64,000 bases of DNA from Acinetobacter wuhouensis (GCF_001696605.3 NZ_CP031716.1:310001-374000), one strand, 5' to 3'; shown: positions 27,848 through 36,226, numbered from the stretch's first letter. The notes: generated from the sequence alone by a model not told the origin. Made by a program: numbers and translations.

Positions 27848-28942
27848 TTGAAAGTTTTAATCATCGGCGCAGGTTTTGCTGGCTCAGTCTGTGCTCGAGA
27901 ATTAGCCGAAGCCGGACATCAAATCTGTGTTTTAGATCGTCGTGACCATATAGCGGGAAATGCTTTTGATTTAAAAGATGAGCATGGCGTACTGATTCAT
28001 CAATACGGTCCGCATATTTTTCATACCAACAGTGAACGAATTCTTAATTATTTATCCAAATACACGGAATGGTATCAATACGAACATCGTGTACATGGAG
28101 TGGTTGACGGAAAAGAATATCCATTCCCAATTAATCGAGATACATTAAATCAGCTTTATAGTCTTGATTTGGATGAGAAGGGAGCAGCGGATTTTTTTGA
28201 AAAAGTACGTGAACCTAGAGAACCTGTTAAAACCAGTGAAGATGTTGTTTTAAACTCAGTTGGTCGAGATTTATATGAAAAATTCTTTTTAAACTATACA
28301 AAAAAACAGTGGGGCTTAGACCCATCTCAGCTCAAAGCTGGTGTAGCTGCGCGGATTCCTACCCGAACGAATACGGATGACCGTTATTTCACTGATACAT
28401 TTCAAGCAATGCCTTTGCATGGTTATACGGTCATGTTTGAGAATCTCTTGAATCATCCTAATATTGAAGTTCAATTATCTACTGAATTTAAAGATATTCT
28501 AAACTCTAGTCGTGAATTTGATCATATTGTTTACACAGGTCCTATAGATGCTTTTTATGGTTTTAAGTTTGGGCACTTACCTTATAGATCACTCCGCTTT
28601 GAACATGAACATCTAGCAGATCAAGAATGGTATCAATCAGTTGGAACGGTAAACTACCCGAATGATTTCGATTTCACAAGGATTACTGAATTTAAACATT
28701 TGACAGGACAACAGACTACGTCAACATCGATTGTTCGAGAATATCCAACAGCAGAGGGTGATCCATATTATCCGATTCCTCGTGATGAAAATGAAATATT
28801 ATTTAAAAAATATAAAGCATTGGCGGATCAAGAGGAGAGAGTTACTTTTGTTGGTCGTTTAGCTGAATATCGTTATTACAATATGGATCAAGTAGTTGGC
28901 GCTGCTTTAAATGCTGTAGATATAATTTTAGAGAGAAAATAA
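27848..28942 (+). CDS. glf: UDP-galactopyranose mutase
   Basis: Flavoenzyme converting UDP-galactopyranose to UDP-galactofuranose. The 364-residue product begins with a Rossmann FAD motif IGAGFAGSVCARELAEAGH. It shows GPHIFHTN, the active-site histidine loop, then YTKKQWGLDPSQL and IPTRTNTDDRYFTDTFQ, and ends with GRLAEYRYYNMDQVVGAAL, all standard Glf blocks. Start codon is TTG at 27848 with AAAAGAG upstream; no ATG fits. The base composition is less AT-rich than the genes before it. Its product should feed the transferase at 26929. Confidence 0.96.
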   Translation: MKVLIIGAGFAGSVCARELAEAGHQICVLDRRDHIAGNAFDLKDEHGVLIHQYGPHIFHTNSERILNYLSKYTEWYQYEHRVHGVVDGKEYPFPINRDTLNQLYSLDLDEKGAADFFEKVREPREPVKTSEDVVLNSVGRDLYEKFFLNYTKKQWGLDPSQLKAGVAARIPTRTNTDDRYFTDTFQAMPLHGYTVMFENLLNHPNIEVQLSTEFKDILNSSREFDHIVYTGPIDAFYGFKFGHLPYRSLRFEHEHLADQEWYQSVGTVNYPNDFDFTRITEFKHLTGQQTTSTSIVREYPTAEGDPYYPIPRDENEILFKKYKALADQEERVTFVGRLAEYRYYNMDQVVGAALNAVDIILERK

Positions 28943-30049
28943 TTGAAAATAGCTTTCTTATGTAAACGACAATATATGTCTAAGGATGTAATTTTAGATA
29001 AATATGCTCGTTTATACGAGATACCCAATCAATTGGCTTTACTTGGTCACCAAGTCGAAAGTTTTTGTTTAAGCTATCAGGCACATGATGAGGGTGATTG
29101 GGATGAGTCTAATCATTTAAAGTCATTGGTTTGGCATTCTAAAAGTTATAAAGGTCTAAATAAGATAGGGTTGTTGACCTACCCTATTTTTCTTTTACAA
29201 AAATTGAAGAAATTTCAACCTGATATTATTATTGCAGCCTCAGATATTCCGCACATTGTTTGGGGAGCATGGTGTGCAAAAAAGTTAAATATTCCTTTAG
29301 TAGCAGATCTTTATGATAATTTTGAAGCATATGGACAAGCTAAAATCCCATTTTTAAAGCCTCTATTTCATCAAGCCTTATCCACTGCAAAGGTGATTTC
29401 AACAACTAGTTTTAGTTTGGCTGAAAAAATGCGCAAAGACTTTCCAAATGTTCCAAATATATATCCAATGCCAAGTGTTATTGATAAGGACTTATTCAAG
29501 TCTAGTGATAAAATTGTGGCAAGAAAATTTTTAAATTTACCTCTAGATAAACCACTAATTGGTACTGCTGGAGGATTAACTCAAATGAAAGGTATTGATG
29601 ATTTATTTAATGCTTGGGAAATAATAAAAAATCAAAATGACCAAGTATATTTGATTTTAGCTGGACCGACAGAAGAAAAAACACCATTGCCTCATGATGA
29701 GCGTGTCATTTATTTGGGATTATTATCGCACAAAGACGTTGTTACTCTGTTTCAAGCTTTAGATGTCGGAGTGTTGTGTATTCCCGATGATGAATTTGGG
29801 CGATACTGTTTCCCACAAAAAGCGTATGAAATGCTCGCATGCAATCTCTCAATCGTATCATCAGAAATAGGGGATATGAGAGTCCTTTTAAATAAGCATT
29901 CAGATAGCTTATATATCAATAGAAACTATCAAGATTTGGCAAATAAGCTATCCTTTCAATTAGCGCACCATGACAAAATAGAGATACCTATACTGTCATG
30001 GAGACAAACTGTAGAAAATTTAGAGTGCTATTTAAAGCAATTGATTTAA
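28943..30049 (+). CDS. Family 4 glycosyltransferase (GT-B fold)
   Basis: A 368-residue GT-B enzyme. The C-terminal half shows the GT4 pattern: GTAGGLTQMKGIDDLFNAW, LILAGPTEE, VIYLGLLSHKDVVTLFQALDVGVL, and the FPQKAYEMLA block corresponding to the E(x)7E donor site, here with Gln/Glu variation. The N-terminal part contains ADLYDNFEAYGQ, a stretch seen in GT4 transferases of polysaccharide loci. It starts with TTG directly after the glf stop codon (28940-28942). Last plus-strand gene of the run; the next two genes are on the opposite strand. Donor and acceptor unknown. Confidence 0.83.
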   Translation: MKIAFLCKRQYMSKDVILDKYARLYEIPNQLALLGHQVESFCLSYQAHDEGDWDESNHLKSLVWHSKSYKGLNKIGLLTYPIFLLQKLKKFQPDIIIAASDIPHIVWGAWCAKKLNIPLVADLYDNFEAYGQAKIPFLKPLFHQALSTAKVISTTSFSLAEKMRKDFPNVPNIYPMPSVIDKDLFKSSDKIVARKFLNLPLDKPLIGTAGGLTQMKGIDDLFNAWEIIKNQNDQVYLILAGPTEEKTPLPHDERVIYLGLLSHKDVVTLFQALDVGVLCIPDDEFGRYCFPQKAYEMLACNLSIVSSEIGDMRVLLNKHSDSLYINRNYQDLANKLSFQLAHHDKIEIPILSWRQTVENLECYLKQLI

Positions 30050-30051
30050 TA

Positions 30052-31110
30052 TTATTTAAAATAATTAGCAATTATAGCACTAGGAGATGATATCAGATTT
30101 AATTTTTCTTTTTGTAGAATAGTATATTTTTTAGATATGATAAATTTAACAACACTTGGTGGATCATTAATTAAAATTGCATTTTCTCCTATTCCATCAT
30201 GTCTTTCAGTTGATTCTCTTAAAATAATAGTAGGATGACCAAAAAAGGCTAACTCTTCTTGATTAGAGCCACCGTCAGTAATTACAATCTCATTAGATAA
30301 TGCTAAATCTAGAAACTTTTGATAAGTCATTCTAGGAAGTAAATTTATACGCTTGTTGGTTAATTGTTCTAGTAAATTGTATTGTAATAATTTCTTTTTA
30401 GTTGCTGGATGAAGAACAAAGTTGATTGTATATTTTTCACTTAGAGTAATTAGCATTTCTACAATAGATTGTAGTCTTTCTTTATTGTAGATGTTATGAA
30501 AACGATGTAATGATATTAAAATCGTATTTGGTTCTCTATTTATATTTTTTCCAATTTTTAGATAGGTAATACTGTCTAGAATGGTATTCCCGTGAGTATA
30601 AAGAATCTCAGTTTTAGCATACTTCTTCATGTGTTGAACATCCTGTTCACTAGGACAACAAGCAACATCTGTACATCTAAATACAATTCTTCGAATTATT
30701 TCCTCGGGAAACGGATTAAAAAGCATTTTAGATGTCAATCCACTTTCTAGATGAACAACGGAATGCCCTGTAAACTTGGCTGCTAATGTGCTTATTAATG
30801 TTGTTAATGTATCACCATGAACAAAAATATTAGATTTTTTAGATTGTTTTAAAACCTTAATCAAAGCTAAAAAGCTATAAGGTAACCATAGTAATAAAGC
30901 TAAAATTGAAGAATGTTCTTTATTTTTAATTAATTGCGTTATTGGAGTTTTTATTCCAAATTCCTCAATGATTTCTTCCATTGTATCATTGTGTTGTCCC
31001 GTCAATACAAATTTTGAGGGAAGCTCTTTTTCTTCGAATTCTTTTAATATTGGAGCAACTTTTATTAGTTGTGCCCGAGTGCCAATAATAAAAATATTAT
31101 CTTTGATCAT
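30052..31110 (-). CDS. wecB: UDP-N-acetylglucosamine 2-epimerase family protein
   Basis: WecB-family enzymes convert UDP-GlcNAc to UDP-ManNAc, or act on related acetamido sugars. The 352-residue product shows FIIGTRAQLIKVAP at the start, the HGDT motif near residue 96, a conserved HLESGL, PFPEEIIRR, and the C-terminal uracil-binding block TDGGSNQEELAFFG. Overall similarity is looser than for canonical WecB, as GTRAQ replaces GTRPE, so a variant substrate or a hydrolysing form is possible. It ends two bases from the convergent GT4 gene and follows a dehydrogenase on the same strand, so the pair may make a HexNAcA sugar. Confidence 0.8.
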   Translation of the reverse strand: MIKDNIFIIGTRAQLIKVAPILKEFEEKELPSKFVLTGQHNDTMEEIIEEFGIKTPITQLIKNKEHSSILALLLWLPYSFLALIKVLKQSKKSNIFVHGDTLTTLISTLAAKFTGHSVVHLESGLTSKMLFNPFPEEIIRRIVFRCTDVACCPSEQDVQHMKKYAKTEILYTHGNTILDSITYLKIGKNINREPNTILISLHRFHNIYNKERLQSIVEMLITLSEKYTINFVLHPATKKKLLQYNLLEQLTNKRINLLPRMTYQKFLDLALSNEIVITDGGSNQEELAFFGHPTIILRESTERHDGIGENAILINDPPSVVKFIISKKYTILQKEKLNLISSPSAIIANYFK

Positions 31111-31217
31111 AATGTCTCTATGGCTGTTAAGGTGAATGAAGGACTATACATAATGAATTAAATGATGATTTTAAAGACGAAGGCTGTTTTATCACAATTA
31201 ATATTTTTGACTACATT

Positions 31218-32510
31218 TTATAAACGTATATCTACTTGCTCTAACTCAAAAATATGTTTTAAATCATAAATAATACATTCTGTTTTACCTAAGTTACGAA
31301 TATTCTTATATCCCAAATCAATAAAATTTTGATGGCCTATTGCTAAGATGATAGCATCATAGTGATTATTTTGAAGTTGTTGAATGGATTTTAAGCCATA
31401 TTCTTTTTCAACTTCATGCGGATTTACCCATGGGTCATAAATATCTAGATTTAGATCATAATCTTTAAGACTTTCAATTAAATCAATAATTTTAGTATTA
31501 CGAATATCTGGACAGTTTTCTTTGAATGATAACCCCATGACTAGAATATTGCCCCCAACCACTTGAATCTGCTTTTTAACCATAGCTTTGATCAGTTGGG
31601 TTGCTACATATTCGCCCATACGGTCGTTCAAACGTCTGGCAGCAAGGATAATTTCTGGATGTAAGCCGATAGATTGTGCTTTATGAGTTAGATAATATGG
31701 ATCTACACTGATACAGTGTCCACCGACCAGTCCAGGGCGGAATGGTAGGAAATTCCATTTTGTTTCAGCAGCTTTTAGAACTTCTTCTGTATCAATTCCT
31801 AAGCGATTAAAAATTAATGCCAGCTCATTCATCAAAGCAATGTTGACATCACGTTGAGTATTTTCAATCACTTTAGCGGCTTCAGCGATTTTAATCGAAG
31901 GGGCTTTGTATGTGCCTGCTTCAATAATTTGTAGATAAATTTGGTCAATAAAGTGAGCAACTTCATCTGTAGATCCAGAAGTAATTTTTTTAATATTGGT
32001 TAGCTTTTTCTTTTTGTCACCTGGGTTAATTCGTTCTGGACTATAGCCAACAAAGAAGTCGTGATTAAAAATGAGTTCTGAGTATTTCTCTAAAATAGGT
32101 ACACACACTTCTTCTGTAGCGCCGGGATATACCGTTGACTCATAAACAACTACATCGCCCTGTTTTAGATATTTTGCAATAGTTTGAGAGGAGTGGATGA
32201 GCGGGTTTAAATCTGGTTGTTTAAAATCGTCAATAGGTGTGGGCACTGTAACAATATAAAAATTACATGTATCTAAAATACTTGGATCTGATGATAGTGT
32301 TATTTGTTCTAATTGGTTAAGTTCAAATGAATTTAATTCAAGTGTATGATCTTGCTTTTGTTTTAACTCTTGAATGCGTTTTGTATTAATATCAAATCCA
32401 ATGACATCAAATTTTTTGCTAAATGCAAGTGCAAGAGGTAAACCAACATATCCTAAGCCAATGATAGCAATTTTAATATTTTTAAAATTTAAGTTATTTA
32501 GTTGTTGCAT
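31218..32510 (-). CDS. UDP-N-acetylhexosamine 6-dehydrogenase (TviB/WbpA/Gna-type)
   Basis: NAD-dependent oxidation of the C6-OH of a UDP-HexNAc to the uronic acid. The 430-residue product has the NAD Rossmann motif [11 protein letters not shown] (17-27) and VTVPTPID, then [11 protein letters not shown]. The catalytic Cys lies in [13 protein letters not shown] near residue 265, with [16 protein letters not shown] following. Sequence features fit the TviB/WbpA branch (UDP-GlcNAc) better than WecC or UDP-glucose dehydrogenase. With the epimerase it could give UDP-GlcNAcA or UDP-ManNAcA. Divergent from the pilin gene at 32744, leaving a 233-base shared upstream region. Confidence 0.88.
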   Translation of the reverse strand: MQQLNNLNFKNIKIAIIGLGYVGLPLALAFSKKFDVIGFDINTKRIQELKQKQDHTLELNSFELNQLEQITLSSDPSILDTCNFYIVTVPTPIDDFKQPDLNPLIHSSQTIAKYLKQGDVVVYESTVYPGATEEVCVPILEKYSELIFNHDFFVGYSPERINPGDKKKKLTNIKKITSGSTDEVAHFIDQIYLQIIEAGTYKAPSIKIAEAAKVIENTQRDVNIALMNELALIFNRLGIDTEEVLKAAETKWNFLPFRPGLVGGHCISVDPYYLTHKAQSIGLHPEIILAARRLNDRMGEYVATQLIKAMVKKQIQVVGGNILVMGLSFKENCPDIRNTKIIDLIESLKDYDLNLDIYDPWVNPHEVEKEYGLKSIQQLQNNHYDAIILAIGHQNFIDLGYKNIRNLGKTECIIYDLKHIFELEQVDIRL

Positions 32511-32651
32511 TGAGTATTCGATCAGACATCATCATTTGATGATTATACCCAATATTTAAATAAAATGTGCTGAATACGATGATTCATTGTATAGAAATAC
32601 AGTTACAAGAATTTGATAAATATACCTAAATTGTATTATTTATTAAATTAG

Positions 32652-32666
32652 TGTCAATTAATGACA
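32652..32666. repeat. Short inverted repeat between the dehydrogenase and pilin genes
   Basis: TGTCA (32652-32656), spacer ATTAA, TGACA (32662-32666). It lies in the very AT-rich divergent intergenic region and has the size and symmetry of a regulator site, but nothing identifies the regulator. Confidence 0.25.
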
Positions 32667-32743
32667 ATAAATTAACACAATCAAAAATAAACTAGATTCA
32701 TGAAAGCTTTTTGGATATTTTGACAAAAAATTAGGAGGCTTTT

Positions 32744-33196
32744 ATGAATAATAATGGTTTTACACTTATTGAGCTAATGATAGTTGTTGCAATTATTGGA
32801 ATCTTAGCTGCGTTTGCTATTCCTGCATACATGGATTATACGACTCGGGCACAAGTCTCTGAGGCATTAAATATGGCAAGTTCACTGAAATCTGAGGTAA
32901 TTAGAAAATATGGTGAAAGTGGAACATGTCCAACATCACCAGAAGATTTGGGTCTTGATTCATTGGGAACAGTGAATGGTAAATATGTACAGAGAGTTGG
33001 AATTAATACCACGTATAGTGGGGCTTTATGCGCTTTTGAATTTACTTTTAATAGCTCTGGTATGAATGGTGGTGTGGCTGGTAAAAAACTTATCTTTGCA
33101 ATGATGAATTATACTGGTAATGGTTCGGCGCGTTGGGAATGTGCGTCATCACAAATCTCTCAAAGGTTTTTACCTACAGTTTGCCATGGCATATAA
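32744..33196 (+). CDS. Second type IV pilin (ComP/PilA-like) paired with a PglL-type OTase
   Basis: A 150-residue prepilin: leader MNNNG, cleavage before Phe6, helix [20 protein letters not shown] with Glu5. The globular part differs from the first pilin: four cysteines, an [10 protein letters not shown] loop, and a C-terminal disulphide loop between Cys133 and Cys147 (ECASSQ...PTVC). A strong AGGAGG precedes the ATG. It is followed by a pglL-like gene, like comP-pglL pairs in other Acinetobacter, where ComP is the pilin needed for DNA uptake and is O-glycosylated by its own OTase. ComP identity is likely but not certain, so no symbol is given. The window encodes two full-length major-type pilins. 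Confidence 0.85.
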   Translation: MNNNGFTLIELMIVVAIIGILAAFAIPAYMDYTTRAQVSEALNMASSLKSEVIRKYGESGTCPTSPEDLGLDSLGTVNGKYVQRVGINTTYSGALCAFEFTFNSSGMNGGVAGKKLIFAMMNYTGNGSARWECASSQISQRFLPTVCHGI

Positions 33197-33284
33197 AATA
33201 CAGTGATACAAAATATTTGATTCACATGTATTAAGTCATGAATATCTTAGCTCCACTATATTTTGAGGGGGAAGTAGATTTAGG

Positions 33285-33313
33285 ATTAGCTAAATTTTCA
33301 AAAATGTTATAAT
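33285..33313 (+). promoter_or_regulatory. Possible promoter of pglL-like gene
   Basis: A consensus TATAAT (33308-33313) sits 28 bases before the ATG at 33342. The matching -35 (ATTAGC, 33285-33290, 17-base spacing) is poor. It suggests the OTase gene can be expressed apart from the pilin gene. Confidence 0.3.
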
Positions 33314-33341
33314 TCATCATTCTTAAATTTTGCTATTTAAT

Positions 33342-34988
33342 ATGAAAGCCATCCCATACATTCTTTCAGCCATATTTTTATTACTGGCATGGTTACTCCC
33401 GATCCATAAAATACCATGGACAACTTTTGGTAGCGAGCTACTAACATTCCTATCAGCTATTGCATTGCTCTCAGCATTTATCAATCAAGACCTAAAAATA
33501 CCACGACCACAAGTGGTGGCATTACCGATCCTTGCTATTCCATTACTACAATTTGCGTTCGGACAAATTCTCTATTTGAGTAATGCGTTACTGTGTACAG
33601 CATACATTGCGATGTTTTGGTTGATGGTCAGTGTGGGATATAACTTAGCAATAGGTGAAAAAGGGCAAAGAGAACAAGTTTTTAAAATATTCTGTTTGGT
33701 GGTTTTTACCGGTGCAGTGCTTTCAAGTGTAATTGCAATCTTTCAGTGGTTAGATATAGAACGTTATTTAAGCCCATTTGCGAATGTTTTAAATCATAAC
33801 CGACCATATGCCAATTTTGCTCAACCGAATAATTTAGCAACCTTTATATGCATGGGTGTATTTGCTTGTTTATATTTCTATGAAAAGAAAATACTACCTA
33901 GGTTGGTTTTAGTTCCTGCAACATTTATATTTTTATTCACAATAGGATTAACCCAATCTCGTACAGCTTGGGTGGTTTGCCTATTCACTCTTATTTATCT
34001 AAGCATTAAACAATTTGGGAAAAGTAAACGTTTAAGTTTTCTAAAATTATTGGCATGGGTTACTGTCTTTATCATCATTATTTCTTGTTTACCGATGCTA
34101 AATCAGTTTATTGCTTCGGCTACTGAGCATAAAGTGATGTATACGTCATCTGTAGTTGAAAGAGCATCTTCTGGTTATCTGCGTCTGGATATGTGGAATC
34201 AAGCTTTAATCGCAATAGGACAACATCCTTGGTTTGGTTATGGTTGGAACCAAACAGGGATGGCACAAATCGCAGCATTTGATCTATATCCATCACATGA
34301 GTGGTATAAAACTGCACACAATATAATTCTGGATCTCCTATTATGGAATGGTATTCCGATTGGTGGAGTGATCATCCTTTATGTGGTTTGTTGGTTGTAT
34401 TGGCTCAATAAAGGTATCCGAGAACCTGTTTCGATCGCTGCTAGTTTAATGGTGTGTGCGATCTTGATTCATGCATTATTAGAATATCCAATTCATTATG
34501 CATACTTTTTATTGCCATTGGGTTTTTTACTCGGGATGATCCAAGCGCAGTACCCACAATTACCAACGGTAAAATTAAAGTCATCGGTGATTGTTACTGT
34601 GATGATTATTGGTGTGATGCTCGTTGGTGTGATTTATCGTGATTATATTATTTATCGCCAACAATCTGTTTTTGTCTCAAAGAAAACACTCACCGCTTCA
34701 CAAAAAGAAGTCATGGATCAGGAAATCTATGTCCTGACACAATTTAAAGAACGTGTTTGGTGGATTGGTTTAAATCCGTATACAAAAATGTCAGATCAAC
34801 AATTGCAATATATCGGGCGTATGGTGGCAAATTTAGCATCGGCTTATGACATCAATAAATATGCTCAGGTACTCGCATTTAATGGTAAAAAAGCTGAAGC
34901 TGAACATCAGCTGTGGATTTTAAAAACCTTGCATAGGCAAGATAAGCGCTATCAAGATTTATTACCGAGTTCTATAGTCAAACTATAA
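33342..34988 (+). CDS. pglL: PglL/TfpO-type O-oligosaccharyltransferase (Wzy_C family)
   Basis: Transfers a glycan from undecaprenyl diphosphate to Ser/Thr of exported proteins on the periplasmic side. The 548-residue product has about a dozen membrane helices. The PglL-family stretch RPYANFAQPNNLATF is near residue 152 and TQSRTAW near 203. A large periplasmic loop holds the conserved His of TAHNIILDLLLWNG near residue 326. A soluble C-terminal tail begins near 440. The frame opens at TTG 33330, but the ATG at 33342 is better placed. It follows the second pilin by 145 bases, so that pilin is its likely main substrate. TfpO-like and general PglL enzymes cannot be separated without a tree. Confidence 0.88.
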   Translation: MKAIPYILSAIFLLLAWLLPIHKIPWTTFGSELLTFLSAIALLSAFINQDLKIPRPQVVALPILAIPLLQFAFGQILYLSNALLCTAYIAMFWLMVSVGYNLAIGEKGQREQVFKIFCLVVFTGAVLSSVIAIFQWLDIERYLSPFANVLNHNRPYANFAQPNNLATFICMGVFACLYFYEKKILPRLVLVPATFIFLFTIGLTQSRTAWVVCLFTLIYLSIKQFGKSKRLSFLKLLAWVTVFIIIISCLPMLNQFIASATEHKVMYTSSVVERASSGYLRLDMWNQALIAIGQHPWFGYGWNQTGMAQIAAFDLYPSHEWYKTAHNIILDLLLWNGIPIGGVIILYVVCWLYWLNKGIREPVSIAASLMVCAILIHALLEYPIHYAYFLLPLGFLLGMIQAQYPQLPTVKLKSSVIVTVMIIGVMLVGVIYRDYIIYRQQSVFVSKKTLTASQKEVMDQEIYVLTQFKERVWWIGLNPYTKMSDQQLQYIGRMVANLASAYDINKYAQVLAFNGKKAEAEHQLWILKTLHRQDKRYQDLLPSSIVKL

Positions 34989-35030
34989 TAATCGAGCGCA
35001 TAAAAAATCTTCAGCCGAATGTTTAATGTT

Positions 35031-35190
35031 GGTTAGTTAAGCAAAATTATTGCATAAATTTCTAAAATCTCCCCTAGCCCCTCTTTTTAAAAGAGGGGAA
35101 ACTTCTTGTAACTAAAATAATTTTAGTAATGAAAAGCTCCCTCCTTTGAAAAAGGAGGGTTGGGGAGGATTAAAGAATCCTTAACTGACT
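35031..35190 (+). repeat. Dispersed intergenic repeat, copy A
   Basis: A 160-base element between pglL and bfr. It matches, in reverse orientation, the stretch at 61246-61428: shared blocks are AGTTAAGCAAAATTATT, AAAATCTCCCCTA, CTTGTAACTAAA, CCCTCCTTTGAAAAA and GGGGAGGATT. The ends are related inverted repeats (TTAGTTAAG at the left, CTTAACTGA at the right). Two internal hairpins (CCCCTCTTTT/AAAAGAGGGG and CCCTCCTTT/AAAGGAGGG) are present. No coding potential; MITE-like or REP-like. Confidence 0.8.
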
Positions 35191-35240
35191 GGTGTTGAGC
35201 ATAATGTAGGAGATTTTTTATATCTACAATGATTTTCAGC

Positions 35241-35705
35241 TTACATTTGACTTTGAATGTAATTCTCAATACCCACACTTTCTGAAAGATCGAGTTGAGT
35301 TGTTGTCCAATCCCAGTATTCTTCTTCTTTTTCTAAAATCTCTTGAACCAAGTCACGAGTCACATAATCTAAATGAGTCTCTGCGAGAGCAACTGCTGAT
35401 TTAAGTGCTTCAATATTCTCTTTAACTTTGCGTACATCGCAGTTCAATACTTCAACGGTATGTTGACCGATATAAAGCTTTCCAAGATGTTGAAGATTTG
35501 GTAAGCCTTCGAGGAAAAGAATACGTTCAATGATTTTATCCGCATGTTTCATTTGGCGAATAGATTCTTTGTATTCTGCTGAACCGAGTTGTTCAATTCC
35601 CCAGTCATTAAACATACGTGAGTGCAAAAAATATTGATTGATTGCGGTTAAGTGGTGATAAAGCACTTGGTTAAGTTGATTGATGACTTCACGATTGCCT
35701 TTCAT
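35241..35705 (-). CDS. bfr: Bacterioferritin-family protein lacking most ferroxidase ligands
   Basis: A 154-residue four-helix ferritin-like subunit that aligns without gaps to E. coli Bfr over most of its length (KG-x3-VIN-x-LN, AINQYFLH, MKHAD, ERILFLEGLPNLQ). The haem ligand Met52 and His54 are kept. Of the other di-iron ligands, Glu18 is His, Glu51 is Gln, Glu94 is Ser, and His130 is Tyr; only Glu127 remains. It is therefore probably a haem-binding, ferroxidase-poor subunit that must mix with another Bfr to load iron, as reported for alpha-type subunits in Pseudomonas putida. A TTG six bases upstream is in frame, but ATG 35705 has GGAG at the right distance. bfd lies 320 bases upstream. 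Confidence 0.88.
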   Translation of the reverse strand: MKGNREVINQLNQVLYHHLTAINQYFLHSRMFNDWGIEQLGSAEYKESIRQMKHADKIIERILFLEGLPNLQHLGKLYIGQHTVEVLNCDVRKVKENIEALKSAVALAETHLDYVTRDLVQEILEKEEEYWDWTTTQLDLSESVGIENYIQSQM

Positions 35706-35729
35706 GGTCAAAGCTCCATTCTAAATTTC

Positions 35730-35758
35730 TGCCTTAAGATCAATTAAAAATTAAGGCA
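35730..35758. promoter_or_regulatory. Inverted repeat in the bfr upstream region
   Basis: TGCCTTAA (35730-35737) and TTAAGGCA (35751-35758) form perfect eight-base arms, 25 bases upstream of the bfr start. Could be an operator or a 5'UTR hairpin. It does not resemble the Fur box seen before bfd. Confidence 0.35.
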
Positions 35759-35872
35759 ATCTGATATGTTTTATATTAATCAAAATTTTAGCTTGTTTCG
35801 AGTAATTTATGGAACGGCAAATGAAAATCGCAATCAAAAACAATAGAACTGTGTTTTGTGGAACTGCTTATA

Positions 35873-35903
35873 TAAAAATAACCCGCCTTGAGTCGAGGCG
35901 GGT
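35873..35903 (-). terminator. Terminator downstream of bfd
   Basis: ACCCGCCT and AGGCGGGT form a perfect eight-base stem with a seven-base loop. On the minus strand it is followed by TTATTTTTATA, as expected for a terminator of the bfd transcript. The rest of the bfd-bfr gap (35760-36031) shows nothing else I can name. Confidence 0.7.
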
Positions 35904-36031
35904 GAGGAATATGATCCGAAGATCATTGGAGAAATGTCATTATTATTCGTTGGCTAAATTTATGATTTTAAATTAGGTTTTGTATTCAAATCGCACACTT
36001 AACGATGAGTTCGAGTGAAAGCTGAGTAAAT

Positions 36032-36226
36032 TTAAGCCGCCACAGAAATTCGTGCTGCGATCAGACTAAGTTCTTCATTAATGATGCTTTTTGCCTCAGG
36101 CGCACAACGACCACAACATGTACCAAGATCTAAAAGATCACGAACTTCACGATAGCTTTCTGCACCATTTGCCATAGCATCTTTAATATCTTGATCTGTA
36201 ATACCACGACATAAACAAACGTACAT
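36032..36226 (-). CDS. bfd: Bacterioferritin-associated ferredoxin
   Basis: A 64-residue [2Fe-2S] protein that reduces the ferric core of bacterioferritin to release iron. Cluster ligands are Cys4, Cys6 (VCLCRGIT), Cys38 and Cys41 (CCGRC), the Bfd arrangement. The Bfr-binding stretch around GITDQDIKDA is present. A Fur-box-like site lies 37 bases upstream, so expression under iron starvation is expected. It is encoded next to bfr in the usual bfd-bfr order. Confidence 0.95.
   Translation of the reverse strand: MYVCLCRGITDQDIKDAMANGAESYREVRDLLDLGTCCGRCAPEAKSIINEELSLIAARISVAA

Noticed and set aside
18226..34988. Complete capsule (K) or O-antigen locus
   Set aside because: No wza-wzb-wzc, no Wzx/Wzy pair, no initiating transferase and no fkpA/lldP flanks, so it is not the usual Acinetobacter K locus.
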